Assembly (NCBI RefSeq): GCF_009866965.1
Contig: NZ_SPKJ01000007.1
Location: 35,759-99,758 of the forward strand
Source: Propylenella binzhouense
GTDB lineage: Bacteria > Pseudomonadota > Alphaproteobacteria > Rhizobiales > Afifellaceae
Reading direction: 5' to 3'
DNA length: 64,000 bases
Part shown: one piece after another, positions 16,763-25,236 of the stretch
Position numbering within the stretch: the first letter of the stretch is position 1
How the letters are laid out: the number at the start of each line of letters is the position of its first letter
Translations under genes and position numbers: made by a program
The notes under the pieces: generated by a model
The model's input: the letters and a program-made list of their open reading frames with translations, nothing else
The model's database searches: none
Told to the model about the DNA's origin: nothing

Positions 16763-18352
16763 ATGAATCCTCCCTTCAGCAGAACCTATCCTGACCTTCT
16801 GCGCGAAAACGCGGCGTGCCGCGGCGATGCCCCGGCCGCCATCTGCGGTGATCGGACCGTGACCTATGCCGAACTCGCCGCGCGCGCGGCGAGCGTGTGC
16901 GCCCGGCTACGACGCCTCGGCATCCGGCGCGGCGCCCGGGTCGGCATGATCATGAGCAACCGCATCGAGTGGCTGGAGATCTGCTTCGGCGCGTCGATGG
17001 CGGGCGCGGTGGTGGTGCCGTTCAGCACCTGGTCGACGCGCAAGGAACTGGAATTCCTGCTGCCCGATTCGCGGGTGGAAGTGCTCTTCTCGCTCGCCCG
17101 GTTCGGTGACCGCGACTTCCTCTCCGACCTGACCGAGATCGATGTCGGCGACATCGATGTGGTGATCGTCGGAGCCACGGGCGGGCTTCCCGACGGCTTC
17201 GGCGACTTCGCCAGCTTTTCCGAGGAAGTTGCGAGCCACGATCTGCTGCCGCCCGGCGAAGGGCCGACCGCGGATGACGACGCCCTGGTCCTCTATACGT
17301 CCGGCTCGACCAGCGCGCCGAAGGCCGTTCGCCTGAAGCAGCACGGCGTGGTCGAGAACGGCTTCAATATCGGTGAGCGCCAGGGCCTGCGTCCCTCCGA
17401 CCGCGTGCTTCTTTCCGCGCCGCTATTCTGGTCCTATGGCGGAGCGAACGCGCTGCCGGCGGCATTCACCCACGGCGCCTGTCTGGTGCTGCTCGAGAAG
17501 TTCGATCCCGCCGCCGCGCTCGACGCGATCGAAAGGTTGGGCTGCACCGCGATCTACACGCTGCCGGCCATGACCAGCGCAATGGTCCGTCAAGAGGGTT
17601 TCAACCTGAAGCGGACCGCGAGCCTGCGCACCGGGCTCACCATCGGCAGCCCGCAGGAATTCATGGTTGCCGTCGAGAAGCTCGGCGTGCCCGAGCTCTG
17701 CAACATCTACGGCGCGACTGAGACCTACGGCAATTGCGCCGTCACCTGGCATTACTGGCCGGTGGCGCGCCGCGCCGCCTGCCAGGGTTTTCCGCTCCCC
17801 GGACAGGAGTTCCGCTTCCGCGACGAGGAAACGGGCGAGTTGGTCGCGCCCGGACAGCCGGGGCTGTTGGAGGTGCGCGGCTACATCACGCCGGGCTATT
17901 CGGGCAAGAGCGCCGAACTCAACGCCAAGGTCTTCACCGATGACGGCTTCTACTGCACGGGCGATCTCGGGCGGCTCGACGCCGACGGCGCGTTCGTCTT
18001 CGTGGGCCGCAGCACCGAGATGATCAAGCGCGCCGGCATCAACGTCTCGCCGGCCGAGATCGAAGAAGTGCTGCTGCAGCACGACAAGGTCGCCCGCGCC
18101 GCGGTGATAGGCGTGCCCGACATGGAGCGCGGCGAAGTGATCGTGGCCTTCGTGGTTGAGAACCCGGGCGCTGGCGTCTCGCCGGAGGAACTGGTGCGGC
18201 ACCTGAAGGGGCAGCTTTCCAAGTACAAGATCCCCGACCGGATCGAGATCTGCGATGCGCTGCCGCTGACCCCGACCGGCAAGCTCCATCGCAAGCAGCT
18301 CAAGGCGAGCGCCATCGCGCTGGCCGGCGGCAAGGCGGAGGCCTCCTCGTGA
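16763..18352 (+). CDS. AMP-dependent acyl-CoA synthetase/ligase
   Basis: 529-aa member of the acyl-adenylate-forming family. P-loop YTSGSTSAPKAV is near residue 178, the IYGATETYGN motif near 315, TGDLGRLD near 397, and the catalytic Lys in LTPTGKLHRK near 508. It activates a carboxylic acid to its CoA ester through an acyl-AMP. Substrate cannot be assigned. First gene of a long operon (cyclase-family protein, CaiB/BaiF transferase, two thiolase-fold proteins, DUF35, acyl-CoA dehydrogenase). Its stop overlaps the next start by 4 nt. Confidence 0.92.
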   Translation: MNPPFSRTYPDLLRENAACRGDAPAAICGDRTVTYAELAARAASVCARLRRLGIRRGARVGMIMSNRIEWLEICFGASMAGAVVVPFSTWSTRKELEFLLPDSRVEVLFSLARFGDRDFLSDLTEIDVGDIDVVIVGATGGLPDGFGDFASFSEEVASHDLLPPGEGPTADDDALVLYTSGSTSAPKAVRLKQHGVVENGFNIGERQGLRPSDRVLLSAPLFWSYGGANALPAAFTHGACLVLLEKFDPAAALDAIERLGCTAIYTLPAMTSAMVRQEGFNLKRTASLRTGLTIGSPQEFMVAVEKLGVPELCNIYGATETYGNCAVTWHYWPVARRAACQGFPLPGQEFRFRDEETGELVAPGQPGLLEVRGYITPGYSGKSAELNAKVFTDDGFYCTGDLGRLDADGAFVFVGRSTEMIKRAGINVSPAEIEEVLLQHDKVARAAVIGVPDMERGEVIVAFVVENPGAGVSPEELVRHLKGQLSKYKIPDRIEICDALPLTPTGKLHRKQLKASAIALAGGKAEASS

Positions 18353-19218
18353 AGGAAGCCTGGGCGAGATGGGGCGAGGAGGACGAGGCCGGCGCGGTCA
18401 ACGCCATCGGCGCGCGGCAGGTCTGCGACGCCGCGGCACTGGTGCGCGAGGGCAGGGCCTTCAACCTCGCCCAGCCGATCTCCGGCGCGACCGCGGTGCC
18501 CAAGCATCGCTCCGGCATCCTGCATCTTCTGGGCCGTGACGGCGGCGACTATGCCGCGGGAGCCCGGCGGCCGGGCGGGTTCCAGTTCTCCGAAGACACC
18601 ATCGTGATGCCCGTCCATTCCGGCACCCATATCGATGCCTTGTGCCACTGCTGGTATGACGACCAGCTCTATAATGGCTTTTCCGGCGACACGGTGCGCA
18701 GCTTCGGCGCCGGCCGCTGTGGCGTGGACAAGCTTCCCCCGCTCGTGACCCGCGGCGTGCTGCTCGACTGCGTGCGTGCCAATGGAGGCGAACTTGTCGA
18801 CGGCGCGAGCATCGGCCTCGACCTCGTCCGCAAGGCCCTGGCGGCAGCGGAAGCCGAGCCGCGCGAAGGCGACGCGATCCTCATCCGGACGGGATGGCAG
18901 GAGCGGCAGGCGCCGGGCGCGAACGTCGATTTCAATGCCGAGCCGGGCATCGATGTCGAAGCGGCGGAATTCCTGGCCGAAAGCGGCGTGTCGGTCGTCG
19001 GCGCGGACAATTTCGCGCTCGAGGCGTTGCCTTTCCCGCAGGGCAAGGTGTTCCCGGTGCACCAGCGCCTGATCCGCGACTACGGCATTCCGATCCTCGA
19101 AGGCCTCGTGCTCGGCGAACTGGCGCAGGCCGGCGCGAAAACCTTCCTGTTCTTCTGCGCCCCGCTGCGGATCGTCGGCGGCACGGGCAGCCCGGTCGCG
19201 CCGGTGGCGGTGCTGTGA
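18349..19218 (+). CDS. Cyclase-family metal hydrolase (pfam04199 type)
   Basis: 289-aa protein related to kynurenine formamidase and isatin hydrolase-like metal-dependent hydrolases. The signature HSGTHIDALCH (H-x-G-T-H-x-D-x3-H) is at residues 90-100. Family members hydrolyse amides or cyclic substrates, including ring opening. The GTG start overlaps the ligase stop (GTGA). In this context, next to CoA-ester enzymes and Baeyer-Villiger monooxygenases, hydrolytic opening of a cyclic intermediate is an attractive guess but is not shown by the sequence. Confidence 0.88.
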   Translation: MKEAWARWGEEDEAGAVNAIGARQVCDAAALVREGRAFNLAQPISGATAVPKHRSGILHLLGRDGGDYAAGARRPGGFQFSEDTIVMPVHSGTHIDALCHCWYDDQLYNGFSGDTVRSFGAGRCGVDKLPPLVTRGVLLDCVRANGGELVDGASIGLDLVRKALAAAEAEPREGDAILIRTGWQERQAPGANVDFNAEPGIDVEAAEFLAESGVSVVGADNFALEALPFPQGKVFPVHQRLIRDYGIPILEGLVLGELAQAGAKTFLFFCAPLRIVGGTGSPVAPVAVL

Positions 19219-19236
19219 CGGGCGGGAGGCGATCCG

Positions 19237-20424
19237 ATGTCTGAGCTCGGGGGATTTCTGCGCGGCGTCAGGGTGCTGGACCTGTCGCAATATATCCCGG
19301 GTCCGATGGCGAGCCTGTTCTTGGCCGACATGGGCGCGGAGGTGCTGAAGATCGAGCCGCCGCAGGGCGACGAGATGCAGCGTCTCGGACCCCGCGACGC
19401 CGAGGGCCGGCCGGTCTTCTATGGCACCATGAACGCCGGCAAGACCGTGATGCGCATGAACCTCAAGGACGATGCCACGCGTGCGCTCTTCCTGGAGATG
19501 GTGTGCGACGCCGACGTCGTCATCGAGGGCTTCCGCCCCGGCGTCATGAAGCGCCTGGGGATCGACTATCCGGTGCTCAAGCGCGCCAATCCGGCGATCA
19601 TCCTGTGTTCGATCAGCGGCTACGGCACGAACGCCTCGCAGCGCTCGATGGCCGGCCATGACGCCAACTACCTGGCGATGATGGGTGTGCTCGACCGCAA
19701 CGGCGGCGACAGTCCGGCCTTTTTCGACCCGCCGGTCTCCGATGTCGCCGGATCGCTGTTCGCGGCCATGATCATCCTGGGTGCGCTGCACGGGCGCAAC
19801 CGCACTGGCGGGGGCTGCGAGATCGACTTGGCGCTCGCCGACACCGTGATGCCGCTGCAGATGATGCAGGTCGCCGATCACGGCGCCAACGGCACGGTGC
19901 CGAAGCGCGGCACGACCTATCTCAACGGCGGGGCGGCCTACTACCAGGTCTACCGCACCGGCGACGGCCGCTTTGCCGTATTGGCTGCCGTCGAGCCGAA
20001 GTTCTGGCGGGCTTTCTGCGGGGCCGCCGGCCGGCCGGACTGGATCGCCCGCCACGACGATTCCTTCCCGCAGCAGGCGTTGCGGCAGGAAGTGCAGGAC
20101 TTTTTCAGCCGGATCGACAGCGCCGAGGCGGCCGACCGGTTCGGATCGGTCGACTGCTGCTTCACCCTCGTGAAGGATCTCGGCGAGGCCCTGGCCGGGA
20201 AACAGGTCGACGAGCGCAGGCTGGTGCGCAGGGGACCTGCGGGCGATCTGCAGGCGCTGCTGCCCGTCTGGATCAACGGCGAGCCGCCGGCATCGCGCCC
20301 GGCGACGGTCGTGGCCGGCAATTCCGAAACCGCCAATGGCGAGTACGCCAGGCGCGCCTCCGCGCTCGCCGGTGGCGAGCCGGCGGCCGAATCCGATGAA
20401 GCAAGAGGAAAGTCATGGCCCTGA
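19237..20424 (+). CDS. CaiB/BaiF family (family III) CoA-transferase
   Basis: 395-aa family III CoA-transferase: VRVLDLSQYIPGPMA at the N-terminus, DMGAEVLKIEPPQGD, and the catalytic Asp in GHDANYLAMMG near residue 142. It would move CoA from a donor such as succinyl-CoA to a carboxylate. The C-terminal 60 residues (PASRPATVVAG to the end) are low-complexity and longer than usual, and overlap the next gene by 10 nt. Second route of CoA activation beside the two ligases. Confidence 0.9.
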   Translation: MSELGGFLRGVRVLDLSQYIPGPMASLFLADMGAEVLKIEPPQGDEMQRLGPRDAEGRPVFYGTMNAGKTVMRMNLKDDATRALFLEMVCDADVVIEGFRPGVMKRLGIDYPVLKRANPAIILCSISGYGTNASQRSMAGHDANYLAMMGVLDRNGGDSPAFFDPPVSDVAGSLFAAMIILGALHGRNRTGGGCEIDLALADTVMPLQMMQVADHGANGTVPKRGTTYLNGGAAYYQVYRTGDGRFAVLAAVEPKFWRAFCGAAGRPDWIARHDDSFPQQALRQEVQDFFSRIDSAEAADRFGSVDCCFTLVKDLGEALAGKQVDERRLVRRGPAGDLQALLPVWINGEPPASRPATVVAGNSETANGEYARRASALAGGEPAAESDEARGKSWP

Positions 20425-21584
20425 ACCGGAAGACTGCGGTCATCGGGAGCGCGATATTCGCTCCGGTGACGCGGCAGGATCGAGCGCTTGAAGAGATCCT
20501 GTACGAGCTAGCCCAGGCCGCGCTGAAGGACGCCGGCCTCACCATCGATGACATCGACGGCATCGTCGTCGCCTCGAACGACCAGTTCGACGGCCGCGCG
20601 ATCTCGATCATGGCCGCCTCGGGTTCCGTCGGGGGCGTCGATCGCGACATCCTGTCCACCCCCTCTGCCGGCGAGCACGCCTTCGTCATGGGCGTGCTGC
20701 GCATCGCGTCGGGCCAATACGACACGCATCTGATCGTCTCCTGGAGCCCGACCGAGGCGTCGTCGCTGTCGGAGGCGCAGCGCCTCGGCGCCGACCCCTA
20801 TTTCCACCGCGCCCTGCCGCTGGACGAGCTGTCGAGCAATGCGCTGCAGGCTGCCGCGCTTGCCGTGGCCGCGCCGCAGGCGCATCAGCTGGCACCGCGG
20901 ATCGCCGCGCGCAACCGGGCCAACGGCGCCCATGCCTATCCGGACGCAGCCAAGGCCCCGGCCGGCGAGGCGGAGATCGCATCTTCCGAGGCGATCCGCT
21001 GGCCGGTCCGCAAGGGCATGGTGTCCGAGCCGATCACCGGCGCCGTCGCATTGGTGATCGCCTCGGAGGACTTTGTCGACAAGCACGGCATCGAGAATCC
21101 CGCCTGGGTGCGCGGCATGGGCTGGGCGACGGAAGCGGGCTTCCTCGGCGACCGCGAGCTGTCCAAGGCGCCGGCGCTGGAGGAAGCGGCGCGGCGGGCC
21201 TATGAGGAGGCCGGCATCTCGGACCCGCGCCAGTCGCTCGACCTCGTCGAGCTCACCGACGTCACGCCCTACCAGGAGCTGCTGTCCTACGAAGCGCTCG
21301 GCCTGTCGAAGCCGGAAGCGTGGGAGGCCGATCTCGGCTCCGGCATATTCGACCGGACCGGCAAGGTGCCGATCAACCCGTCGGGCGGAATCGTGACGTT
21401 GAATCCCGTTTTCTGCACCGGGCTGATCCGGATCGCGGAAGCGGCCGGGCAGGTCCGTGGCAAGGCCGGCCGGCATCAGATCAAGGGCGCCCGCACGGCG
21501 CTCGCCCATGCGGCGAGCGGCTTCGCGATGATGTACCAGACCGTTCTCGTGCTGGGCGCCGAACGAGAAGGAGTTCAGGCATGA
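20415..21584 (+). CDS. Thiolase-fold protein lacking the nucleophilic Cys (A of pair)
   Basis: 389-aa SCP2/lipid-transfer-type thiolase superfamily protein. At the nucleophile position it reads ILSTPSAGEHAFVM, with Pro in place of Cys. The C-terminal Cys of NPSGGIVTLNPVFCTGLIR is kept. The start overlaps the CaiB/BaiF gene by 10 nt and the stop overlaps the next thiolase-fold gene (ATGA). Two adjacent different thiolase-fold genes followed by a DUF35 gene suggest a hetero-oligomeric complex, as in steroid side-chain aldolases. Reaction inferred only. Confidence 0.87.
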   Translation: MALNRKTAVIGSAIFAPVTRQDRALEEILYELAQAALKDAGLTIDDIDGIVVASNDQFDGRAISIMAASGSVGGVDRDILSTPSAGEHAFVMGVLRIASGQYDTHLIVSWSPTEASSLSEAQRLGADPYFHRALPLDELSSNALQAAALAVAAPQAHQLAPRIAARNRANGAHAYPDAAKAPAGEAEIASSEAIRWPVRKGMVSEPITGAVALVIASEDFVDKHGIENPAWVRGMGWATEAGFLGDRELSKAPALEEAARRAYEEAGISDPRQSLDLVELTDVTPYQELLSYEALGLSKPEAWEADLGSGIFDRTGKVPINPSGGIVTLNPVFCTGLIRIAEAAGQVRGKAGRHQIKGARTALAHAASGFAMMYQTVLVLGAEREGVQA

Positions 21585-22759
21585 GCGCGCCGCGCGTTGG
21601 AATCATCGGCATAGGCCAATCGGAATTCCGCTCCCGCCGCGACGATTCGAGCTATCCCGACCTCGTCCGGGAGGCGGTCGCCAAGGCGATGACCGAGGCG
21701 CAGCTCGACTTCGATGACATAGAGGCAATCGTCTATTCGCTGTCGCCGGACGCGATGGTCGGCATCGGCAATGCCGAGCGGCTCGGCGTAGATGCCGTGG
21801 GCGGGCGCGGCAAGCGCTTCCTCCGCATCAACACCGGCGGCGCGACCGGCATATCGAGCGTCGCCGCCGCCTACTACCATGTCGCGGCCGGCGCTTGCGA
21901 CGTGGTCATGACGGCCGGCGCCGACAAGGTCGGCGAGTGCGGCGATTCCCAGACCGTGCTCAACAAGATCTGGGACCCCCAATACGAGCGGCCGCTGCCG
22001 CTCGGCACCATCACCATGCTGGCGATGTCGGGCATCCGCTATGCCGAGAAATACGGCATGACCCAGGAGGACATGGCCCAGGTGGTGGTGAAGAACCGCA
22101 AGCACGCCTCGCTGAATCCCCATGCGCATCTGCGCAAGGAGGTCACGGTCGACGAGGTGATGGCCTCGCGCATGATCTCCTGGCCGATCAAGCTGATGGA
22201 TTGCTGCCCGCAATCGAGCGGCGGCGGCGCGATGATCCTGGCCTCGGAGCGCTACATCAAGGAGAACCGCCTCGACGCGGTGTGGATCACCGGCGTGGGG
22301 CACTGCTCGGAAACCTATTACATCGGCGACCGCATGGGCAACGGCTACATGGCCGACCATGCCGACGCCTTCGCCCTGAAGCGGTCCTTCGAGCGCGCTT
22401 ACAAGATGGCCGGCATCACCGACCCCCGGAAGCAGGTCGACGTCGCCGAGCTCTACGCGCCGTTCTCCAACACCGAATATCACGCGATCGAGGCGGCCGG
22501 CCTTGCCGGGCTCGGCGAAGCGGTGGCCCAGGTCAACGAGGGCCGCTTCTCGATCGGCGGCGAGATACCCGTCAACCCGTCGGGGGGCGTGCTCTGCACC
22601 AACGCCATCGCGGTCACCGCAATGATCCGCGTCGCCGAGGTCGCGTTGCAGGTCTCGGGACGTGCCGGCGGCCATCAGGTCAAAGGCGCGAAGCTCGGTA
22701 TCGCCAGCGGCAATGGCGGCGATCATCAGTTCTTCGGCACCATGGTCGTCGAAGCTTGA
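21581..22759 (+). CDS. Thiolase-fold protein lacking the nucleophilic Cys (B of pair)
   Basis: 392-aa SCP2-type thiolase-fold protein. The nucleophile position reads INTGGATGISSVAAAYY, with Gly for Cys, while NPSGGVLCTNAIAVTAMIRV keeps the second Cys. ATG 21581 overlaps the upstream stop; GAGAAGGAG lies 8 nt before it. Differs clearly from its upstream neighbour in sequence, so it is not a recent duplicate. Probably the second subunit of one complex with the 20415 and 22777 products. Confidence 0.87.
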   Translation: MSAPRVGIIGIGQSEFRSRRDDSSYPDLVREAVAKAMTEAQLDFDDIEAIVYSLSPDAMVGIGNAERLGVDAVGGRGKRFLRINTGGATGISSVAAAYYHVAAGACDVVMTAGADKVGECGDSQTVLNKIWDPQYERPLPLGTITMLAMSGIRYAEKYGMTQEDMAQVVVKNRKHASLNPHAHLRKEVTVDEVMASRMISWPIKLMDCCPQSSGGGAMILASERYIKENRLDAVWITGVGHCSETYYIGDRMGNGYMADHADAFALKRSFERAYKMAGITDPRKQVDVAELYAPFSNTEYHAIEAAGLAGLGEAVAQVNEGRFSIGGEIPVNPSGGVLCTNAIAVTAMIRVAEVALQVSGRAGGHQVKGAKLGIASGNGGDHQFFGTMVVEA

Positions 22760-22776
22760 ACGAAGGATTTGGAAAG

Positions 22777-23235
22777 ATGGAACTTCTGAAGCGTCAGGAA
22801 GACTGGAAGATCACGTACACGCATGCGCTCGGCGAGGTGGCCAGCTGGTTCTTCGTCCAGATCCGCGACAACGCCAAGATCTTCGGCCGGCGCTGCGGCG
22901 ATACCGGCCGGGTGCTGGTGCCGCCGCGGGCCTTCTCGGACCAGACGCTCGAGCCGACCACGGAATGGGTCGAGGTCGGGCCGGGCGGCAAGATCGAGAC
23001 CTTCACGATCGTCTACGAGCCCTTCAATAACCTGCCCGAGCCGCCCTACGCCTTCGGCTACGTCCTGCTCGACGGTGCCGACACCGCGCTCGGCGGCTAT
23101 TTCAGGGGCGTCGACCTCGCCGATCCGGCCGCCGCGGCCGAGAAGCTCAAGATCGGCACGCGTGTCGTGACCAAGTTTGCCGACAAGGACAAGCGCAAGG
23201 GCGACATGCTGGACTTCTGGTTCGAACTCGCCTGA
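22777..23235 (+). CDS. DUF35-type OB-fold protein with degenerate zinc ribbon
   Basis: 152-aa OB-fold protein, 17 bp after the thiolase-fold pair. The OB portion is typical (GGKIETFTIVYEPFNNLPEPP; YAFGYVLLDGADTALGGYF). Where family members have two Cys pairs, it reads RRCGDTGRVLVPPRAF with one Cys, so zinc binding is doubtful. It is probably the acyl-CoA-binding partner of the adjacent thiolase-fold proteins. The longer N-terminus (EDWKITYTHALGEVASWFFVQI) is a helical extension. Confidence 0.82.
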   Translation: MELLKRQEDWKITYTHALGEVASWFFVQIRDNAKIFGRRCGDTGRVLVPPRAFSDQTLEPTTEWVEVGPGGKIETFTIVYEPFNNLPEPPYAFGYVLLDGADTALGGYFRGVDLADPAAAAEKLKIGTRVVTKFADKDKRKGDMLDFWFELA

Positions 23236-23253
23236 GCCGACTGAAACTGACCG

Positions 23254-23275
23254 GGGCCGGCGCTCCCGCCGGCCC
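23254..23275 (+). terminator. Strong GC hairpin between DUF35 and acyl-CoA dehydrogenase genes
   Basis: Perfect 9-bp stem GGGCCGGCG / CGCCGGCCC with a 4-nt loop in the 59-bp gap. No T-run; it may attenuate transcription or protect upstream mRNA within the operon. Confidence 0.4.
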
Positions 23276-23294
23276 GGCTCCCGGATGGAAAACG

Positions 23295-24452
23295 ATGATA
23301 CCGCGCAGCATTCTCTCCGACGACCACGAGATCTTCCGCGACGCGGTGCGCCGCTTCATCGCGGAGGAGATCACGCCGAATTACGCGGCGTGGGAGAAGG
23401 CTGGCATCGTGCCGCGCGAGGCATGGCTGAAGGCGGCCGCGTCCGGCTTCCTGTGCATGACCATTCCCCAGGAATATGGCGGCGCCGGAGCCGACTTCCT
23501 GTACAGCGCGATCATGATCGAGGAGATGGCGCGCGCCGGGGCCACCGCGCCGGCTTACTATCTCCATTCCGACATCGTGGCGCCGTACATCCTCCATCAC
23601 GGCACCGAGGAGCAGAGGCAGCGCTGGCTGCCGAAGATGGTTGCCGGGGAAATCGTGACTGCGCTCGGCATGAGCGAGCCCTCCGGCGGCAGCGACGTGC
23701 AGAACATCAAGACGACCGCGCGTCGCGAAGGCGACGAATACGTCATCGACGGCCAGAAGGTGTTCATCACCAACGGGCATTCGGCCGATCTGGTGGTGCT
23801 GGCCTGCAAGACCGATCCGACTGCGCGCGGCCGTGGCGTGAGCCTGATCCTGGTCGAAACGGACCGGCCGGGCTTCCAGCGTGGCCGCATGCTGGAGAAG
23901 ATCGGCTGCAAGGGGCAGGACACCGCCGAGCTGTTCTTCTCAGGTCTCAGGGTTCCTGTCTCCAACCTGCTCGGCGAGGAGAACCGCGGCTTCTACGTGC
24001 TGATGAAGGAACTGGCGCAGGAACGGCTGATCCAGTCCATCCGGGCCGTCGCCTCTTCCGAGGCGGCGCTGGAATGGACGCGGGACTACGCCCGGGAGCG
24101 CAAGATGTTCGGCCAGACCTTGGCCGATTTCCAGAATACCCAATTCAAGCTCGCCGAAATGAAGGCGGAACTCACCATGCAGCGCGTCTTCCTCGACCGC
24201 TGCATCGAGCTGCACCTTGAGGGCCGGCTCGATTCGGTCGATGCGGCGATGTCGAAGCTGGTCTCGACCGAGATGCAGGGACGGGTGATGGACCAGTGCC
24301 TGCAGCTCTTCGGCGGCTGGGGCTACATGTGGGAATACCCGATCGCACGCGCCTTTGCCGATGCGCGGATGAGCCGGATCGGCGGCGGCAGCGTCGAGGT
24401 CATGAAGCAGATCATAGGCAAGGACATGCTGGGCAGCAGGAAATCCGGTTGA
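23295..24452 (+). CDS. Acyl-CoA dehydrogenase (LCAD/IVD-like catalytic Glu position)
   Basis: 385-aa flavoprotein with full acyl-CoA dehydrogenase pattern: ALGMSEPSGGSDVQNIKT (FAD/substrate loop), RKMFGQTLADFQNTQFKLAEM, GGWGYMWEYPIARAFADAR. The position of the MCAD-type base (C-terminal EGTS) reads IGGGSVEVM, lacking Glu; instead ALEWTRDYARERKMFG supplies a Glu near residue 260, as in long-chain and isovaleryl-CoA dehydrogenases. It oxidises an acyl-CoA to the 2-enoyl-CoA and passes electrons to ETF. Last gene of the operon begun at 16763. Confidence 0.92.
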   Translation: MIPRSILSDDHEIFRDAVRRFIAEEITPNYAAWEKAGIVPREAWLKAAASGFLCMTIPQEYGGAGADFLYSAIMIEEMARAGATAPAYYLHSDIVAPYILHHGTEEQRQRWLPKMVAGEIVTALGMSEPSGGSDVQNIKTTARREGDEYVIDGQKVFITNGHSADLVVLACKTDPTARGRGVSLILVETDRPGFQRGRMLEKIGCKGQDTAELFFSGLRVPVSNLLGEENRGFYVLMKELAQERLIQSIRAVASSEAALEWTRDYARERKMFGQTLADFQNTQFKLAEMKAELTMQRVFLDRCIELHLEGRLDSVDAAMSKLVSTEMQGRVMDQCLQLFGGWGYMWEYPIARAFADARMSRIGGGSVEVMKQIIGKDMLGSRKSG

Positions 24453-24510
24453 GCTCGACGCACTCGCTGCTGGGAGTTGATTGAGGAAGCTGGTGAGGCG
24501 GGGCGTTTTC

Positions 24511-24544
24511 GGCTACACCGGTATTCAGTCATACCAGCGGGGAA
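24511..24544. promoter_or_regulatory. Operator half-sites before the regulon TetR gene
   Basis: CGGTAT (24519-24524) and ATACCA (24531-24536) are the outer halves of two degenerate palindromes whose frames start at 24511 and 24531, again 20 bp apart (7 and 9 of 14 matches). They sit 13-46 bp ahead of the TetR start, as expected for autoregulation. Confidence 0.5.
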
Positions 24545-24556
24545 AAGGAAGTACCT

Positions 24557-25186
24557 ATGGCACCGCAGCGCAAGGCGCAGCAACTCGGCATCCGCGACGA
24601 AGTCGCGGCGCTCAAGCGGTCGCGCACGATCGCCGCTGCGGTCGAGTTATTCTACGAAAAAGGATACGAGAACACGACCCTTGACGCCGTGGCCGAACGG
24701 CTCGGCGTGACGAAACCCTTCATCTACGCACATTTCAGCTCCAAGGGCGAACTGCTCGCCGAGATATGCTCGCGCGGCATCGCCTCCTCGCTGGAAGCGA
24801 TGGACAGCGTTCTGCCGCTGAAGGCAAGCCCGACCGAGAAGCTGCGTGTGCTCGGCGAGCGGTTCGTGAGGGCCGTCCTGACCAGTCAGATGCACATCGC
24901 GATCTTCTCCCGCGAGGAAAAGAACCTGGCCGTCGCGGATTTCAACCGCATCAACGACATGCGGCGCGATTTCGACCGCAAGCTGACCGCGCTGCTGCGC
25001 GAAGGCATTGAAGCGGGCGAGTTCCACGTCAGCGATGCGCATATGGCGGCGCTGGCAATCGGCGGCATGGTGAGCTGGGCCTATGTCTGGTACCGGCCCG
25101 ACGGCCGGCTGTCGCTCGACGAGGTGGTGGACCGGATGGCGCTGCTGATCCTCGACATGGTCAACGCCGACACCGGCAAGGGATGA
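24557..25186 (+). CDS. TetR/AcrR-family regulator, probable master repressor of the cluster
   Basis: 209-aa TetR protein: SRTIAAAVELFYEKGYENTT, LDAVAERLGVTKPFIYAHF, SSKGELLAEI form the HTH (about residues 22-70), followed by a helical ligand domain ending WYRPDGRLSLDEVVDRM. Shine-Dalgarno GGGGAAAAGGAAG precedes ATG 24557. It is the only DNA-binding regulator within 7.5-50 kb, and its own promoter shares the 20-bp-phased palindrome found before nearly all other units, which supports control of the whole cluster. Ligand probably an acyl-CoA or the substrate itself (inference). Confidence 0.9.
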   Translation: MAPQRKAQQLGIRDEVAALKRSRTIAAAVELFYEKGYENTTLDAVAERLGVTKPFIYAHFSSKGELLAEICSRGIASSLEAMDSVLPLKASPTEKLRVLGERFVRAVLTSQMHIAIFSREEKNLAVADFNRINDMRRDFDRKLTALLREGIEAGEFHVSDAHMAALAIGGMVSWAYVWYRPDGRLSLDEVVDRMALLILDMVNADTGKG

Positions 25187-25236
25187 ACCCGCGGCGGCGC
25201 CCGGTTCGCCGTCGCAACTGATAGCGAAACTGCCTG

